Shown piece after piece: positions 37,278-46,769 of a stretch of DNA of 64,000 nucleotides. Under the pieces are notes generated by a model, which worked only from the letters and a program-made list of their open reading frames with translations, was not told the origin of the DNA and made no database searches. Origin of the DNA: Bacteroidia bacterium. Its GTDB lineage: Bacteria > Bacteroidota > Bacteroidia > M30B66. The stretch covers positions 1 to 64,000 of the forward strand of contig JAGYKL010000012.1 of NCBI GenBank assembly GCA_018401705.1. The letters run 5' to 3'. The translations under genes and the position numbers were made by a program. Numbering within the stretch: position 1 is the stretch's first letter; the number at the start of each line of letters is the position of its first letter.

Positions 37278-39290
37278 TTAATTTAGTTCATTCCAACTGA
37301 AGCTGGACCTTGGAGCATCACATTGTGTTCCTCTACATAAGTAATAGGTTAATTCTACATTTTCTGTACGTCCATCAAATAATGCAATTCTTGATTTGCC
37401 CTCAGTTGCCGCTATCAATACATTGGGTTTGTATGTTTTTCTTAAATTTTTAGCTTTAATTATTGAATCTTTTCCAGTAATCACCAACTCATAGAAAGGT
37501 TCACTTTTTTCAAGTGCAAGCATAGCCCAATTTGAATACCCGGCTCCATATTTAACCAGCTCATCTTTTACTGTCATTAACATTTTATCTGCTTGATTCA
37601 TCCATTCATGCTTTCCGAAATAAATTCCCAAACGATTTAAATTTCTCGCCATCATTGAATTAGATGCAGGTTGAACATTGTCTGAAGTTTCTAATTGGCG
37701 AGCTACCCAAGTTTCTGTTTTGTTTGATGTGAAATAAAATAATCCCGAATCTGACCTGTCAAAATCGTCCATAACAGTAAACATTAATTCACGTGCTTCT
37801 AAAAGCCAATTTTCTTCATAGGTGGATTCATACAATCCGATAAAAGAATCAATTAAAAAGCAATAATCTTCTAAAAATCCGGGAATAGACTTAATGCCGT
37901 TTTTCCAGCTGTGGTATAGCTTGCCTGAGTCATCTTTTAGATTTAATAAAATAAATTCAGCTGCTTTTTTGGCTTGATTTAGCATTGTTTCATTTCCAAA
38001 TACTCTCGACGCATCTGCAAAGCCTCTTATCATCATTGCATTCCAACTGCAAAGCATCTTATCGTCTAAGCCTGGTTTTATTCTTTTTTCTCTGGCTTTA
38101 AGTAATTTTTCTGAAATGTTAACAATTTGTGATTCTAATTTATTTTCTGAAATCTCAAGTCTTTCAGCCACTATTCTGTTCTCATCCCTCCGAAGGAGTA
38201 TATAATTTTCATGTTCCCATAAACCGGCTGGATTAATTGAGAAATAATCTTCTGCAATTATATACTCTTCATTATTTAATATTGATTTAATTTCATCTTT
38301 TTTCCACACATAATATTTGCCTTCTTCTCCTTCACTATCAGCATCTAAGGCAGAATAAAAATATCCCTGCGGAGCAGTTAATTCTCTTGAAATAAAATTA
38401 GCTGTTTGTTCACAAATTCGTTTGTAATCTTCATCGGGTCTGTTTAAATAGCCTTCTGCATATAAACTTATTAATTGACCATTATCATAAAGCATTTTTT
38501 CAAAGTGTGGAGCTTTCCAATAAGGATCTGTAGAATACCTTGCAAATCCTCCTCCAATTTGGTCATAAATACCCCCGAATGCCATTTTTTTGAGGGTTAA
38601 ATGGGTATAAGCTAAAACATGATTCTGTTGTTTTATATGACTGTACCTAAGTAAAAATTGATAATTATTTGGTAGAGGGAATTTTGGAGCTCTGTTAGGT
38701 CCTCCTTCTTCATGATCAGAAATCCCCATCCAATTATTAACACTTTGCCTTAAGTCATCACTGTTAATTGCAGAATCACCTGATTTTATTTTAAACAGCT
38801 CTGTTTGTTCAATTCCTTTGGTTAAATTCTCAGCGTATTCTTTTACTTGTGCATAATCATTTGTAAATAGATTATGGATTTGTCGTAGTACTTGCTGCCA
38901 ATTAGCCTTTGGAAAATATGTACCTCCATAAATAGGTTTTCCGTCTGGAAGCGCAAAGCAATTTAATGGCCATCCACCCCTACTAGACATAAGCTGTACA
39001 GCCAACATATATAGCTGATCAATATCTGGCCTTTCTTCACGATCTACCTTTATACACACAAAGTATTCGTTCATAATTTCTGCCGTTTCTTCATCTTCGA
39101 AGCATTCGTGTTCCATTACATGGCACCAATGACAAGCCGAATATCCAATGCTAATTAGCAATGGTTTATTTTCTGATTTGGCTAAATTTAACGCTTCTAT
39201 ACCCCATGGATACCAATTAACAGGGTTATGAGCATGTTGAAGAAGATATGGACTACTTGAATTTATTAAAGCATTTGAGTGTTTATTCAT
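37278..39290 (-). CDS. DUF255 thioredoxin-like domain protein, YyaL/SSP411 type
   Basis: 670 residues. The N-terminal 170 residues are the DUF255 thioredoxin-like fold: [34 protein letters not shown] (CxWC motif in ACHWCHVM), [12 protein letters not shown]-type motif, [19 protein letters not shown]. The rest is an alpha/alpha barrel: [67 protein letters not shown]. This is the form usually annotated as a thioredoxin domain-containing protein, close to human SPATA20; the biochemical role is not established. No signal peptide, so probably cytoplasmic. Complete and intact, unlike its neighbour downstream on the same strand. Confidence 0.92.
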   Translation of the reverse strand: MNKHSNALINSSSPYLLQHAHNPVNWYPWGIEALNLAKSENKPLLISIGYSACHWCHVMEHECFEDEETAEIMNEYFVCIKVDREERPDIDQLYMLAVQLMSSRGGWPLNCFALPDGKPIYGGTYFPKANWQQVLRQIHNLFTNDYAQVKEYAENLTKGIEQTELFKIKSGDSAINSDDLRQSVNNWMGISDHEEGGPNRAPKFPLPNNYQFLLRYSHIKQQNHVLAYTHLTLKKMAFGGIYDQIGGGFARYSTDPYWKAPHFEKMLYDNGQLISLYAEGYLNRPDEDYKRICEQTANFISRELTAPQGYFYSALDADSEGEEGKYYVWKKDEIKSILNNEEYIIAEDYFSINPAGLWEHENYILLRRDENRIVAERLEISENKLESQIVNISEKLLKAREKRIKPGLDDKMLCSWNAMMIRGFADASRVFGNETMLNQAKKAAEFILLNLKDDSGKLYHSWKNGIKSIPGFLEDYCFLIDSFIGLYESTYEENWLLEARELMFTVMDDFDRSDSGLFYFTSNKTETWVARQLETSDNVQPASNSMMARNLNRLGIYFGKHEWMNQADKMLMTVKDELVKYGAGYSNWAMLALEKSEPFYELVITGKDSIIKAKNLRKTYKPNVLIAATEGKSRIALFDGRTENVELTYYLCRGTQCDAPRSSFSWNELN

Positions 39291-39377
39291 ACTATTTTAA
39301 CCCTTTGGGTTGATATGCCCGCAAGTTACCTCTGAATCATTAAAGTTCATTACTTTTAGCCTCCCAAAATTTTTATT

Positions 39378-40835
39378 ATGTCTCAGGAAGTACGCCAATT
39401 AGAACCAAAAGCAGTTTGGAATAATTTTGAAGATTTAAATGCTGTTCCCAGACCTTCGAAACATGAAGAAAGGGTAATTGAATTTATTATACAGTTTGGT
39501 AATTCTTTAGGATTGCCTGTTAAGAAAGATGATGTAGGTAATGTAGTTATTACTAAACCTGCTTCCGCAGGGATGGAAAATCGACCGGTGGTTGTGCTTC
39601 AATCTCACCTTGACATGGTTCACCAAAAAAATAATGATACTGACTTCGATTTTAATACTCAAGGAATTCAATCTTACATCGATGGAGAATGGGTTAAAGC
39701 GAAAGGAACAACGCTTGGTTCGGATAATGGAATGGGTGTTGCCGCTGCAATGTCTGTTTTGGCTTCCACTGACTTAAAACATCCGAAAATCGAAGCTTTG
39801 TTTACTATTGATGAAGAAACGGGCATGACAGGAGCAAAAGGCTTAATGCCAGGCTTCCTTTCAGGGAGCATCATGCTAAATTTAGATACCGAAGATGATG
39901 ATGAACTCTGCATTGGCTGTGCAGGTGGTATTGACACAAATGTTAGTTGGCAATATAGAGAAGAGGTTTCACCCGTTACATTAAGTGCCGTTCGTATTGA
40001 AGTCAAAGGATTGAAAGGCGGTCATTCTGGGGTAGATATTCATCTCGGTAGAGGTAATGCAAATAAAATCATGAACCGGATTTTATATTCTGTACCGGAG
40101 AACCTTGATTTAAGAATTTCACGCATCAATGGAGGAAGCTTAAGAAATGCTATTCCAAGAGAATCTGTGGCAACAGTTTTAGTGTCTAATCAATCTGAGT
40201 TTAAAGCGTTTGTTGAGAATATTTCTGCTCAGATTTCTGAGGAATTAGGAAGTGCCGATCCGGGTTTACAAGTATATGTTAGTCCTGTTGACAGCCCTGA
40301 GAGAGTTATGAATAAAGATGATCAGAAGAAACTTCTGAATGCAATTTATGCATTGCCAAATGGAGTTTATCGCATGAGTGTTGATATACCTGATTTGGTT
40401 GAAACTTCTTCTTCTTTAGCGAGAATTATAGTTGAGAACGGTTCCTTCATTTCTCAAAGCTTGCAGCGTAGTTCTGTAAATTCAGCTAAAACTGATATAG
40501 CTAATGCTATAAGAGCAACATTTGAACTAATCGGAGCTGAGGTACAGCAAGGTGGCGATTATCCCGGTTGGAAGCCATTGCCTGATGCCCCAATTCTTAA
40601 AACAATGCGCGAACTTTATACAGGAATGTTTAATGAAGAGCCTCATGTTAGAGCTTGTCACGCAGGTCTTGAATGTGGATTAATTGGCGAACATTATCCT
40701 GGAATGCACATGATTTCTTTTGGTCCAACTATCAAGAATCCCCATTCTCCTGATGAAAAAGTGAAAATTTCCTCAGTTCAGAAATTCTGGAGCTTCCTTG
40801 TTAAAACGCTGGAAGAAATTCCTCATATGAATTAA
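39378..40835 (+). CDS. pepD: Aminoacyl-histidine dipeptidase (M20/M28-fold)
   Basis: 485 residues. It hydrolyses Xaa-His and other dipeptides; cytoplasmic, uses two divalent metals. Metal-site motifs: VVLQSHLDMVHQ near 74-85, LGSDNGMGVAAAMS near 116-129, TIDEETGMTGAKGL near 144-157, LDTEDDDELCIGCAGG near 171-186 and near the end RACHAGLECGLIGEHYPGMH near 423-442. GGHSGVDIHLGRGNANK marks the lid domain. The start fits the family, ATG at 39378. A glycosyltransferase gene starts two bases after its stop, on the same strand, though functions seem unrelated. Confidence 0.93.
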   Translation: MSQEVRQLEPKAVWNNFEDLNAVPRPSKHEERVIEFIIQFGNSLGLPVKKDDVGNVVITKPASAGMENRPVVVLQSHLDMVHQKNNDTDFDFNTQGIQSYIDGEWVKAKGTTLGSDNGMGVAAAMSVLASTDLKHPKIEALFTIDEETGMTGAKGLMPGFLSGSIMLNLDTEDDDELCIGCAGGIDTNVSWQYREEVSPVTLSAVRIEVKGLKGGHSGVDIHLGRGNANKIMNRILYSVPENLDLRISRINGGSLRNAIPRESVATVLVSNQSEFKAFVENISAQISEELGSADPGLQVYVSPVDSPERVMNKDDQKKLLNAIYALPNGVYRMSVDIPDLVETSSSLARIIVENGSFISQSLQRSSVNSAKTDIANAIRATFELIGAEVQQGGDYPGWKPLPDAPILKTMRELYTGMFNEEPHVRACHAGLECGLIGEHYPGMHMISFGPTIKNPHSPDEKVKISSVQKFWSFLVKTLEEIPHMN

Positions 40836-40837
40836 TA

Positions 40838-42097
40838 GTGAATGTTATTCCTAACTGCTTGATAGGTAAAACGGTACTGTTTATTGGAGCTGTTTTTCCC
40901 GAACCTAAATCTTCAGCTGCAGGTGTTAGAATACTTCAATTGATAGATTTCTTTAAGTTACATGGATGCATCTTGCATTTTGTAACCGACGCTGAATTGT
41001 CTGATTTTTCAGCTCCTCTTGAAGATTTAGGAGTCTCTTTTTGTCAAGTTAAGCTTAATGACTCTTCTTTTAACGACTTTGTTGCGGGCTTGCAACCTGA
41101 TATTGTCATTTTTGATCGATTCATGACAGAGGAGAAATACGGTTGGAGAGTGAAAGATGTTTGTCCTCAAGCTATGCTAATTCTCGATATGGAGGATTTT
41201 CACGCTCTTCGAATAGCCCGCCAATATGCAGTTAAGAAGGGTTTGGATTCTAAATTGGCTAATCTTTATATTGAAGCCACATTCCGGGAGCTCGCCTCTA
41301 TCTTTAGATGTGATTTAACTTTGGTGATAAGTAGAGTTGAAATGGAAATTCTTACCCAGAAGATGGGTGTTTCAGAGAGCTTACTTCATTATTTGCCATT
41401 ATTTGTTAGCCCTTCGGGCGATGAGGAATCAAGACCGAAATTTTCTGCAAGAAAGCACTTCATGACAATTGGCAATTTTAAGCACCCTCCAAATTTAGAT
41501 GCAGTTCTTGTTTTGAAGAATCAATTGTGGTCAGAAATCAGAAGAGCTTTGCCTGAAGCAGAACTTCATATTTATGGAGCTTATTCAAATGATGCTGTTT
41601 CTAAATTGAATTCCGCCAAAGATGGCTTTATCATCAAGGGCAGGGCAGAGGATGTTCACGAAACACTCTCTCAATACCGAGTTTTATTAGCACCTCTGCG
41701 CTTCGGCGCTGGTCTTAAAGGAAAACTTCTCGATTCTATGAATGCTGGAACTCCTTCAATCACTACAGCCATCGGTGCAGAAGGGATTGCTTGTGCTGAA
41801 GAATGGTCTGGAGTGGTTACTGATAATAATGAAGATTTTATCCAAGCTGCTGTGCAGCTTTATCAAATAGAAAATAACTGGCAAGTTGCAGTTGCAAAAG
41901 GAGATATAATTCTGCAGAATGCTTTTAAGTCTTCCCTATTTGATAGAGATTTGTTAGAAAAGGTTTGTTTCCTTCAACAAAATTTAAATTCATCAAGACA
42001 AAGTAATTTTATTGGTGCAATGCTTCAGCAACAAGCATTTAATGCAACAAAATATATGTCAAAATGGATAGAGGAGAAAAATAAAAAGGTTACCTAA
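40838..42097 (+). CDS. GT4-like glycosyltransferase
   Basis: 419 residues, GTG start at 40838, two bases after the pepD stop. GT-B fold: N-terminal Rossmann domain (VLFIGAVFPEPKSSAAGVR, PDIVIFDRFMTEEKYGWRVK), C-terminal domain with GNFKHPPNLDAVLVLKN and AELHIYGAYSND near 215-255, then the donor-binding region YRVLLAPLRFGAGLKGKLLD near 285-305 with the Glu/Lys pattern of GT4, and SMNAGTPSITTAIGAEGIAC. Soluble. Donor sugar and acceptor unknown. No other glycan genes lie adjacent. Confidence 0.85.
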   Translation: MNVIPNCLIGKTVLFIGAVFPEPKSSAAGVRILQLIDFFKLHGCILHFVTDAELSDFSAPLEDLGVSFCQVKLNDSSFNDFVAGLQPDIVIFDRFMTEEKYGWRVKDVCPQAMLILDMEDFHALRIARQYAVKKGLDSKLANLYIEATFRELASIFRCDLTLVISRVEMEILTQKMGVSESLLHYLPLFVSPSGDEESRPKFSARKHFMTIGNFKHPPNLDAVLVLKNQLWSEIRRALPEAELHIYGAYSNDAVSKLNSAKDGFIIKGRAEDVHETLSQYRVLLAPLRFGAGLKGKLLDSMNAGTPSITTAIGAEGIACAEEWSGVVTDNNEDFIQAAVQLYQIENNWQVAVAKGDIILQNAFKSSLFDRDLLEKVCFLQQNLNSSRQSNFIGAMLQQQAFNATKYMSKWIEEKNKKVT

Positions 42098-42578
42098 AAG
42101 GAATCTCAACAGGTAATTTTAAAGTTACAGGTATAGTTCTTGTCCAAAACCACTTTCTTATTGTCATTGATCCGCTGACTTCAAAATTAACTCTACCGGT
42201 AAATAAAGTTCCTAATAATGCGCTGGGTTTCTTTAACATGGGTGCCAATTCTGCAGTAACATTCCAGTCCATTTCTGGCTGCAATTGTCTTCTGATTTTC
42301 ATAGTTCTGCCCGATTTTATCTGAGCTATACGAGTACCTGCCAACATCAAGTCTAAATCAACCCGCTTTACCTTAAACTTTAATTTATCTGGATTCTTTA
42401 GACGAGTCGTGAAGCTAAAAGGCAATTCACCATCATTCAATTTTCCAACTTTAAAATTTGAAATCCCATCCACCGTAGGTGCGGTTACATTTTTATAAGA
42501 ACTGCATGAACTTAATGCTCCCACGAAGAACAAGGCAATAATCAAAACGGCGCTAAACCTAAATATCTTGATATTCAT
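42090..42578 (-). CDS. LEA-type-2-like lipoprotein
   Basis: 162 residues. Lipobox at GALSSCSSYKN (Cys about residue 26). The body resembles the LEA14/WHy (LEA_2) beta-sandwich: KLNDGELPFSFTTRLKNPDK, KVKRVDLDLMLAGTRIAQIK, RTMKIRRQLQPEMDWNVTAE, GRVNFEVSGSMTIRKWF. Such domains occur in stress-related and outer-membrane lipoproteins. Exact role unknown. The 3' end overlaps the convergent glycosyltransferase gene by eight bases. Confidence 0.72.
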   Translation of the reverse strand: MNIKIFRFSAVLIIALFFVGALSSCSSYKNVTAPTVDGISNFKVGKLNDGELPFSFTTRLKNPDKLKFKVKRVDLDLMLAGTRIAQIKSGRTMKIRRQLQPEMDWNVTAELAPMLKKPSALLGTLFTGRVNFEVSGSMTIRKWFWTRTIPVTLKLPVEIPFR

Positions 42579-42658
42579 AATAGATTATTGTTTCTTCTCC
42601 CAAAACGGAGCAAGTTTAATTTTGTTGCTGTAAACTCAAGCTTTGCAAGAATCTTAAA

Positions 42659-43111
42659 TCAAGGGTTTACTGTTATTGCAGTAGATGTTATCTTATTACT
42701 TTGATGCCCCGCTCTATCAACAATATACACTTCAAAGCTCGCATTTTCAGAGGAACTTCCACCTTGGCTAAGTCCTACAGCTGGAATAATAAGGTTTAAT
42801 TTTCCTTTGATAATTATATTGGAATTGTCAGGCCCTAATTGCCTAATTCTTAATGCGTAAACTAAATTACTTCTTAAATCAGTAATAAATGCGTTTTCAA
42901 CGCCGGAAACATTTTCTCCTAAATCACCATCTCCGTCGGTATATTCAATTTGAATAACCAAAGAATCTGTATAGGCTTGAACACTTCCGGGCGAGATACT
43001 TACAAATGAAATTTGAGGTTCTACAGAATAGTCTTGTTCCTCCTTCTTACAACCAGAATAGCTAATTGCAAGCGCTGTTATTAATAGAAGAGCGATTGTT
43101 TTTTGAATCAT
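42659..43111 (-). CDS. Small lipoprotein, last gene of a five-gene operon
   Basis: I take the ATG at 43111 because it overlaps the TGA of the cytochrome-like gene by 4 bases (ATGA); an in-frame ATG at 43132 would overlap by more. 150 residues. Lipobox AISYSGCKKEEQ. One beta-sandwich-like domain: PQISFVSISPGSVQAYTDSL, IEYTDGDGDLGENVSGVE, FEVYIVDRAGHQSNKITS. The DGDGDLG stretch looks like a calcium-binding loop of cadherin or PKD type. Function unknown; probably translated together with the upstream genes. Confidence 0.75.
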   Translation of the reverse strand: MIQKTIALLLITALAISYSGCKKEEQDYSVEPQISFVSISPGSVQAYTDSLVIQIEYTDGDGDLGENVSGVENAFITDLRSNLVYALRIRQLGPDNSNIIIKGKLNLIIPAVGLSQGGSSSENASFEVYIVDRAGHQSNKITSTAITVNP

Positions 43112-44046
43112 GGCACTACAATAAAACTCCAATATGTCTTATAGGGATCAATGCTCGAATTCATAGGGAATTCAGCATTTTCAGAATGCGTTCCATCATT
43201 CACATAATACCTCATATAATAGGTTTCTCCAGTAACTAAGTTTGCTGTATTTACATTAACCAACCAAACTGGGTCCTGATTAGGTATATTAAAAAAGACA
43301 CCGTTAAAACTTTGAGCATTCGTGAAATCGTCTTTATCTGTGCTTATTTTAAGCTGATTAACTTGTAAATCTGCTATTGCAGTGATATCATCCTCAACAA
43401 TTGCTACAAAATAAAAGCTCTCTACATCAGAGCTTAATTTAAATGGGTTGTAAATCAAACTATCAATTCGATTCGTTATCTCTGAAAATTCAACATCAAA
43501 TGTAGAGCTTATAGCTGCATACAAAGCCAACACTGGCTGAAGGTCAGGCCTTAGAGGGCTTGAGCCATCAGGAGCCTTAGCTCCATTCATAATCCAGGAA
43601 GTAATATTATTAATGTCTTCTTGGGGTAAACCTGTGCCTATATTATCCTGAGGCATCCTATCGTCCTGATTTACAAAACAACAATTAGTAATTCTTTCAT
43701 GGAGCACAGACATGGCAGTGTCGCCAGGCACAACTCTAAAAGAAAAATCACCATCGATATTATTCTTGGTTATTTCAGAATAAACCAATGTAGAATATGA
43801 ACTTTGAACACTCCTAAAGTCGGGTTCGAAGTTTCCATCATGACAACCTGGAACTGCACATTTTGGCAGAAAAACATTTCTGTGTAAGCCAGTTATACTA
43901 GAAGCACTTAAAGTGTCTTCAGAATTTGTTGGGTCGCCATAATTTATTAAATCATAAGGATTATCAGGCTCTTCTGTCTCTTTCGTGCAAGAGCTTAGTT
44001 GAACAAATCCTAACAAAATGAATAAATAAAGGAGCTGCTTTTTCAT
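43108..44046 (-). CDS. Cytochrome-c-like lipoprotein with CX4CH motif
   Basis: 312 residues. Lipobox QLSSCTKETE. A helical domain with KCAVPGCHDG (CX4CH) near 62-71 could bind heme c; distal Met in DRMPQDNIGTG near 129-139, followed by EDINNITSWIMNGAKAPDG, the typical end of a cytochrome c domain. The CX4CH spacing is longer than the usual CXXCH but is known in some cytochromes. A beta-sandwich C-terminus follows (VEFSEITNRIDSL, YYMRYYVNDGTHSEN). Probably periplasmic or at the outer membrane, electron transfer or sensing. It shares 4-base overlaps with both neighbours in the operon. Confidence 0.75.
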   Translation of the reverse strand: MKKQLLYLFILLGFVQLSSCTKETEEPDNPYDLINYGDPTNSEDTLSASSITGLHRNVFLPKCAVPGCHDGNFEPDFRSVQSSYSTLVYSEITKNNIDGDFSFRVVPGDTAMSVLHERITNCCFVNQDDRMPQDNIGTGLPQEDINNITSWIMNGAKAPDGSSPLRPDLQPVLALYAAISSTFDVEFSEITNRIDSLIYNPFKLSSDVESFYFVAIVEDDITAIADLQVNQLKISTDKDDFTNAQSFNGVFFNIPNQDPVWLVNVNTANLVTGETYYMRYYVNDGTHSENAEFPMNSSIDPYKTYWSFIVVP

Positions 44047-45356
44047 ACAAGCGATTCTGTTAAAACTCTACCACTTAACATGCCACCCGGAATAGAATCT
44101 CTAAATCCAAGAATATGGCCTATCGTTGGAACTATGTCAATACTCTCGCCAGTAATATCATTTACCACCAAACCTTGGTTAACTTTACCAGCTGGGCCAA
44201 CAACCATGCAGAATATTTCTCTTGAAGTATTGTCGCTAGTATGATCAATTGCTGGCTGACCAAAAGAATCCAAAATTGTATTTGGTTCTAAATTTCTTCC
44301 ATGTTCAGGAGCAACAATTAAAATAGTATCGTTCGCCATACCAGGAGTGCTTTGTATGGTTTGCCATAACTTTCCAACAGCGTAGTCAGCTTTTCTTAGG
44401 TTGTTACAATACTCTGTAAAGTTAGAGTGACAGATATCTACGCCTTGCATATTTACTACAAGCAATTCGGGAGAAAACTCCTGAATAATTTGTTCAGCAT
44501 AATACACATTATACATATCGCCATTCATGCTTGCTCCAACACCCCAAGGATTTGTTGCTTGTCCAGCTTGTGCATTTATCAATTGTTGACGAATAAAACT
44601 CTGAAGTAAATCTGAGTCATTCATTGGGTTTCTCACAGTGGCATTATCCACTTGAGAATCAATAGAAAACGAGTCATTAAAGAAATTTCTAAGCTTATTT
44701 ATTTTTTCGCCTTCGGCGGAAGAAAATATGCGTGGATTAGAAAGTGCGCTTAAACCGTCTTCAGAGATTAAGGTAATAGGCTGCATATAGTTTGCACCGT
44801 ATGCAGCACCATATCCTGGGTAAGTGCTGTAGTTTAAAGACGGGTAGGGCCCCAGTGTATTTGAAACCCACCAAGCATTTAGTGCAGATTGATTTGGGTC
44901 GCTGTGCTTTCTGTAATATTCAAATACAGTAGGCATTTTTGGCGGCTCTTTAATATTTAAATCTTGCAAAGTGTAAGCGCCTGTGATTGCAGTAGAATGT
45001 CCGTTGAAATGTCCGGTTGGACCTTGAGCATATCTAAATTGGTTGTACAAAGTTCCTTGAGATTGAAGCGAGCTACCAGGAATTGTTGGAAGTGCATCCA
45101 TACCTGCAGCAATCATTGGGTCTACGCTGCCTCCTCCTGAAAGAATGCTCGGCATCAAATTGCCTCTTTGTTTTTGAACAGATTCAATATTTCTAATGCC
45201 TCCAGCGAATAAGCAAAAAACCACATGATTAGCAACTCGATTGCCGGTTGCTGCAAAAAGCCGACCCGAAGGTAAAATGTAAGGAGCTGCAATGGTCGCT
45301 GCTGCGGCCATTGCAGTCTTTTTTAAAAAACTTCTTCTTTTAATGTACTTCGACAT
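44043..45356 (-). CDS. Tat-exported alkaline-phosphatase-superfamily (DUF1501-like) protein
   Basis: 437 residues. A twin-arginine leader: KRRSFLKKTAMAAAATIAAPYILP. Alkaline-phosphatase-like fold: VVFCLFAGGIRNIESVQK near 44-61, HFNGHSTAITGAYTLQDLN, VNMQGVDICHSNFTEYC near 300, ILIVAPEHGRNLEPNT near 350, DHTSDNTSREIFCMVVGPAG, DIVPTIGHILGF near 415. Several metal-ligand-type residues (D, H, EH) persist, but the nucleophile Ser or Thr is not clear. The layout matches DUF1501 proteins, which often pair with DUF1800 or cytochrome-like partners in other phyla. Role unknown. The Tat signal suggests folding with a cofactor before export. Confidence 0.75.
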   Translation of the reverse strand: MSKYIKRRSFLKKTAMAAAATIAAPYILPSGRLFAATGNRVANHVVFCLFAGGIRNIESVQKQRGNLMPSILSGGGSVDPMIAAGMDALPTIPGSSLQSQGTLYNQFRYAQGPTGHFNGHSTAITGAYTLQDLNIKEPPKMPTVFEYYRKHSDPNQSALNAWWVSNTLGPYPSLNYSTYPGYGAAYGANYMQPITLISEDGLSALSNPRIFSSAEGEKINKLRNFFNDSFSIDSQVDNATVRNPMNDSDLLQSFIRQQLINAQAGQATNPWGVGASMNGDMYNVYYAEQIIQEFSPELLVVNMQGVDICHSNFTEYCNNLRKADYAVGKLWQTIQSTPGMANDTILIVAPEHGRNLEPNTILDSFGQPAIDHTSDNTSREIFCMVVGPAGKVNQGLVVNDITGESIDIVPTIGHILGFRDSIPGGMLSGRVLTESLV

Positions 45357-45361
45357 AGTTT

Positions 45362-45877
45362 CTAGTAGTATCTGTATTCATCCGATGTCATCATCGAATA
45401 GTAAATGAGCTCTGGAGTTAATTCAGGATCATCATTAATTGCCTTCTCTAAAGTAAATGCTTCTAATTCATTTGGGTCTCTATTGAATAATCTTGAGTAG
45501 ATTGCAGAGACGAATCCTGAAACGTTGCTTCTCATTTCACTGTTGGAGGTAATCTCTACATCAGGAGCGTTAAGCATATTCTTTATAAGCAAATCTTCTA
45601 TTAATCTTTTATCTCCAAAAGCTAGATATAATAGTGTAAGTCTGCTTAAGTTGTTTTGAGAAATTGTATTCCCAAAAACATCGGCATAGGCTATAGATAC
45701 AAATTCTACTGTGCTTTTGGGGATTCCTTTGTTTACATCGTCTTGTCTAGATGTAACGGTATCAACCTCGTAAACGTAGACAGTTTCTTTTTTGCACGCC
45801 GTTATGATGAGAAGGATTCCGAGCGTTAGCGAGAAACTTATTTTTAAAGAGGTATTATTCCAAACCTGCATATTCAT
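45362..45877 (-). CDS. DUF4214-like lipoprotein (second copy)
   Basis: 171 residues. Leader LGILLIITACKKETVYVYEV with lipobox Cys about 28. Helical body with ETPKST-type TVEFVSIAYADVFGNTISQN, FVSAIYSRLFNRDPNELEAF and the terminal MMTSDEYRYY. The phrase IYSRLFNRDPNELE...SDEY is typical of DUF4214 repeats. The upstream gene ends in the similar LSSDEYAGLE, so the two may derive from one domain. It overlaps that upstream gene by 23 bases. Presumably a partner of the Tat-exported protein encoded just downstream. Confidence 0.68.
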   Translation of the reverse strand: MNMQVWNNTSLKISFSLTLGILLIITACKKETVYVYEVDTVTSRQDDVNKGIPKSTVEFVSIAYADVFGNTISQNNLSRLTLLYLAFGDKRLIEDLLIKNMLNAPDVEITSNSEMRSNVSGFVSAIYSRLFNRDPNELEAFTLEKAINDDPELTPELIYYSMMTSDEYRYY

Positions 45878-46727
45878 CCGAGCTTAAAATTTCAGAAAGT
45901 AGAGCTTTATAATCTTGAGAATTTCTATATGAATCAGCATATCCACTCATCTCCTCTGAGTTTGGCAGCCTAAACAGAAATCTGTTAAATATTAATTGAA
46001 CCTGACCTTCAAAATAGTCGTCAGAACTAATGAAAATATCTTGAAAATCACGTTTGCTTTGTCCAGCCTGAAGAAATAAAATAGCATTGAAACCGTCAAT
46101 CATAGAGACTCCTTGTTCTGCTTCATAAGTTGTGGGGTTTCTTAAAAGGAGATTCTGAAAACAAGCAATAACGAAATTCAATGACCCCATATTTATCTGA
46201 TCATAAAAATTGTTGTCCAGGCATCTTCTGTGAACTTCAGCAATGTTTGCTGATCCGTTAAGTAAATCTATTTCACTGTTCTGCAGATTATAAGTTCTCG
46301 CTAGTTCAGTTTCAATTAAAGGCCATTGATCTTCGAAAGAAGGTAGAGTTAAAAGATACTCAAAGGTGTTAATGAAGTCCCTTATTTGCAAAGTATCGAG
46401 GCCATTTAGTAAATTTATTCGAGCTATTTCAAATTCTCTGGAGTAGAATTCATCTTTGCTGAGAATTTCATTAATAACTGACCTCCTTGAATTTGCATCG
46501 AAGTTTCCATTGTCAAGAATCGATTTCGCTGAATTAAACTCTTCGTCAGAAGATTCTCTCCCAATAAGACCAATGTAGGACTTTGTGATAAAGTTTCTTC
46601 TTAAGCTTTCAGGTTGGGTATAATCCGGAGGCGGAGTATTGCCGGGAATAATTTTTTCTTCTGTTTTCTTGCACGAAAACAAAACTAGCAATGAAAGAAT
46701 AAGAGAAAGGCACAGATATTTTTTCAT
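45855..46727 (-). CDS. DUF4214-like lipoprotein (first copy, operon leader)
   Basis: ATG 46727 gives a proper leader (MKKYLCLSLILSLLVLFSCKK); an in-frame ATG at 46754 would add nine residues. 290 residues. All-helical body: RRNFITKSYIGLIGRESSDE near 50-69, SRRSVINEILSKDEFYSREF, ACFQNLLLRNPTTYEAEQGV, VQLIFNRFLFRLPNSEEMSG near 240-260 and the end SEILSSDEYAGLE. Repeated xFLxRxPxxxE and SSDEYF motifs mark DUF4214- or DUF1549-like helical repeats. Probably outer-membrane-facing lipoprotein. First gene of the operon 46727-42659. The upstream dipeptidase gene is on the same strand, 43 bases away. Confidence 0.68.
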   Translation of the reverse strand: MKKYLCLSLILSLLVLFSCKKTEEKIIPGNTPPPDYTQPESLRRNFITKSYIGLIGRESSDEEFNSAKSILDNGNFDANSRRSVINEILSKDEFYSREFEIARINLLNGLDTLQIRDFINTFEYLLTLPSFEDQWPLIETELARTYNLQNSEIDLLNGSANIAEVHRRCLDNNFYDQINMGSLNFVIACFQNLLLRNPTTYEAEQGVSMIDGFNAILFLQAGQSKRDFQDIFISSDDYFEGQVQLIFNRFLFRLPNSEEMSGYADSYRNSQDYKALLSEILSSDEYAGLE

Positions 46728-46769
46728 AACAAATTGATATCCTGACAGGCGCAAATGCTAAAAGTTTAA

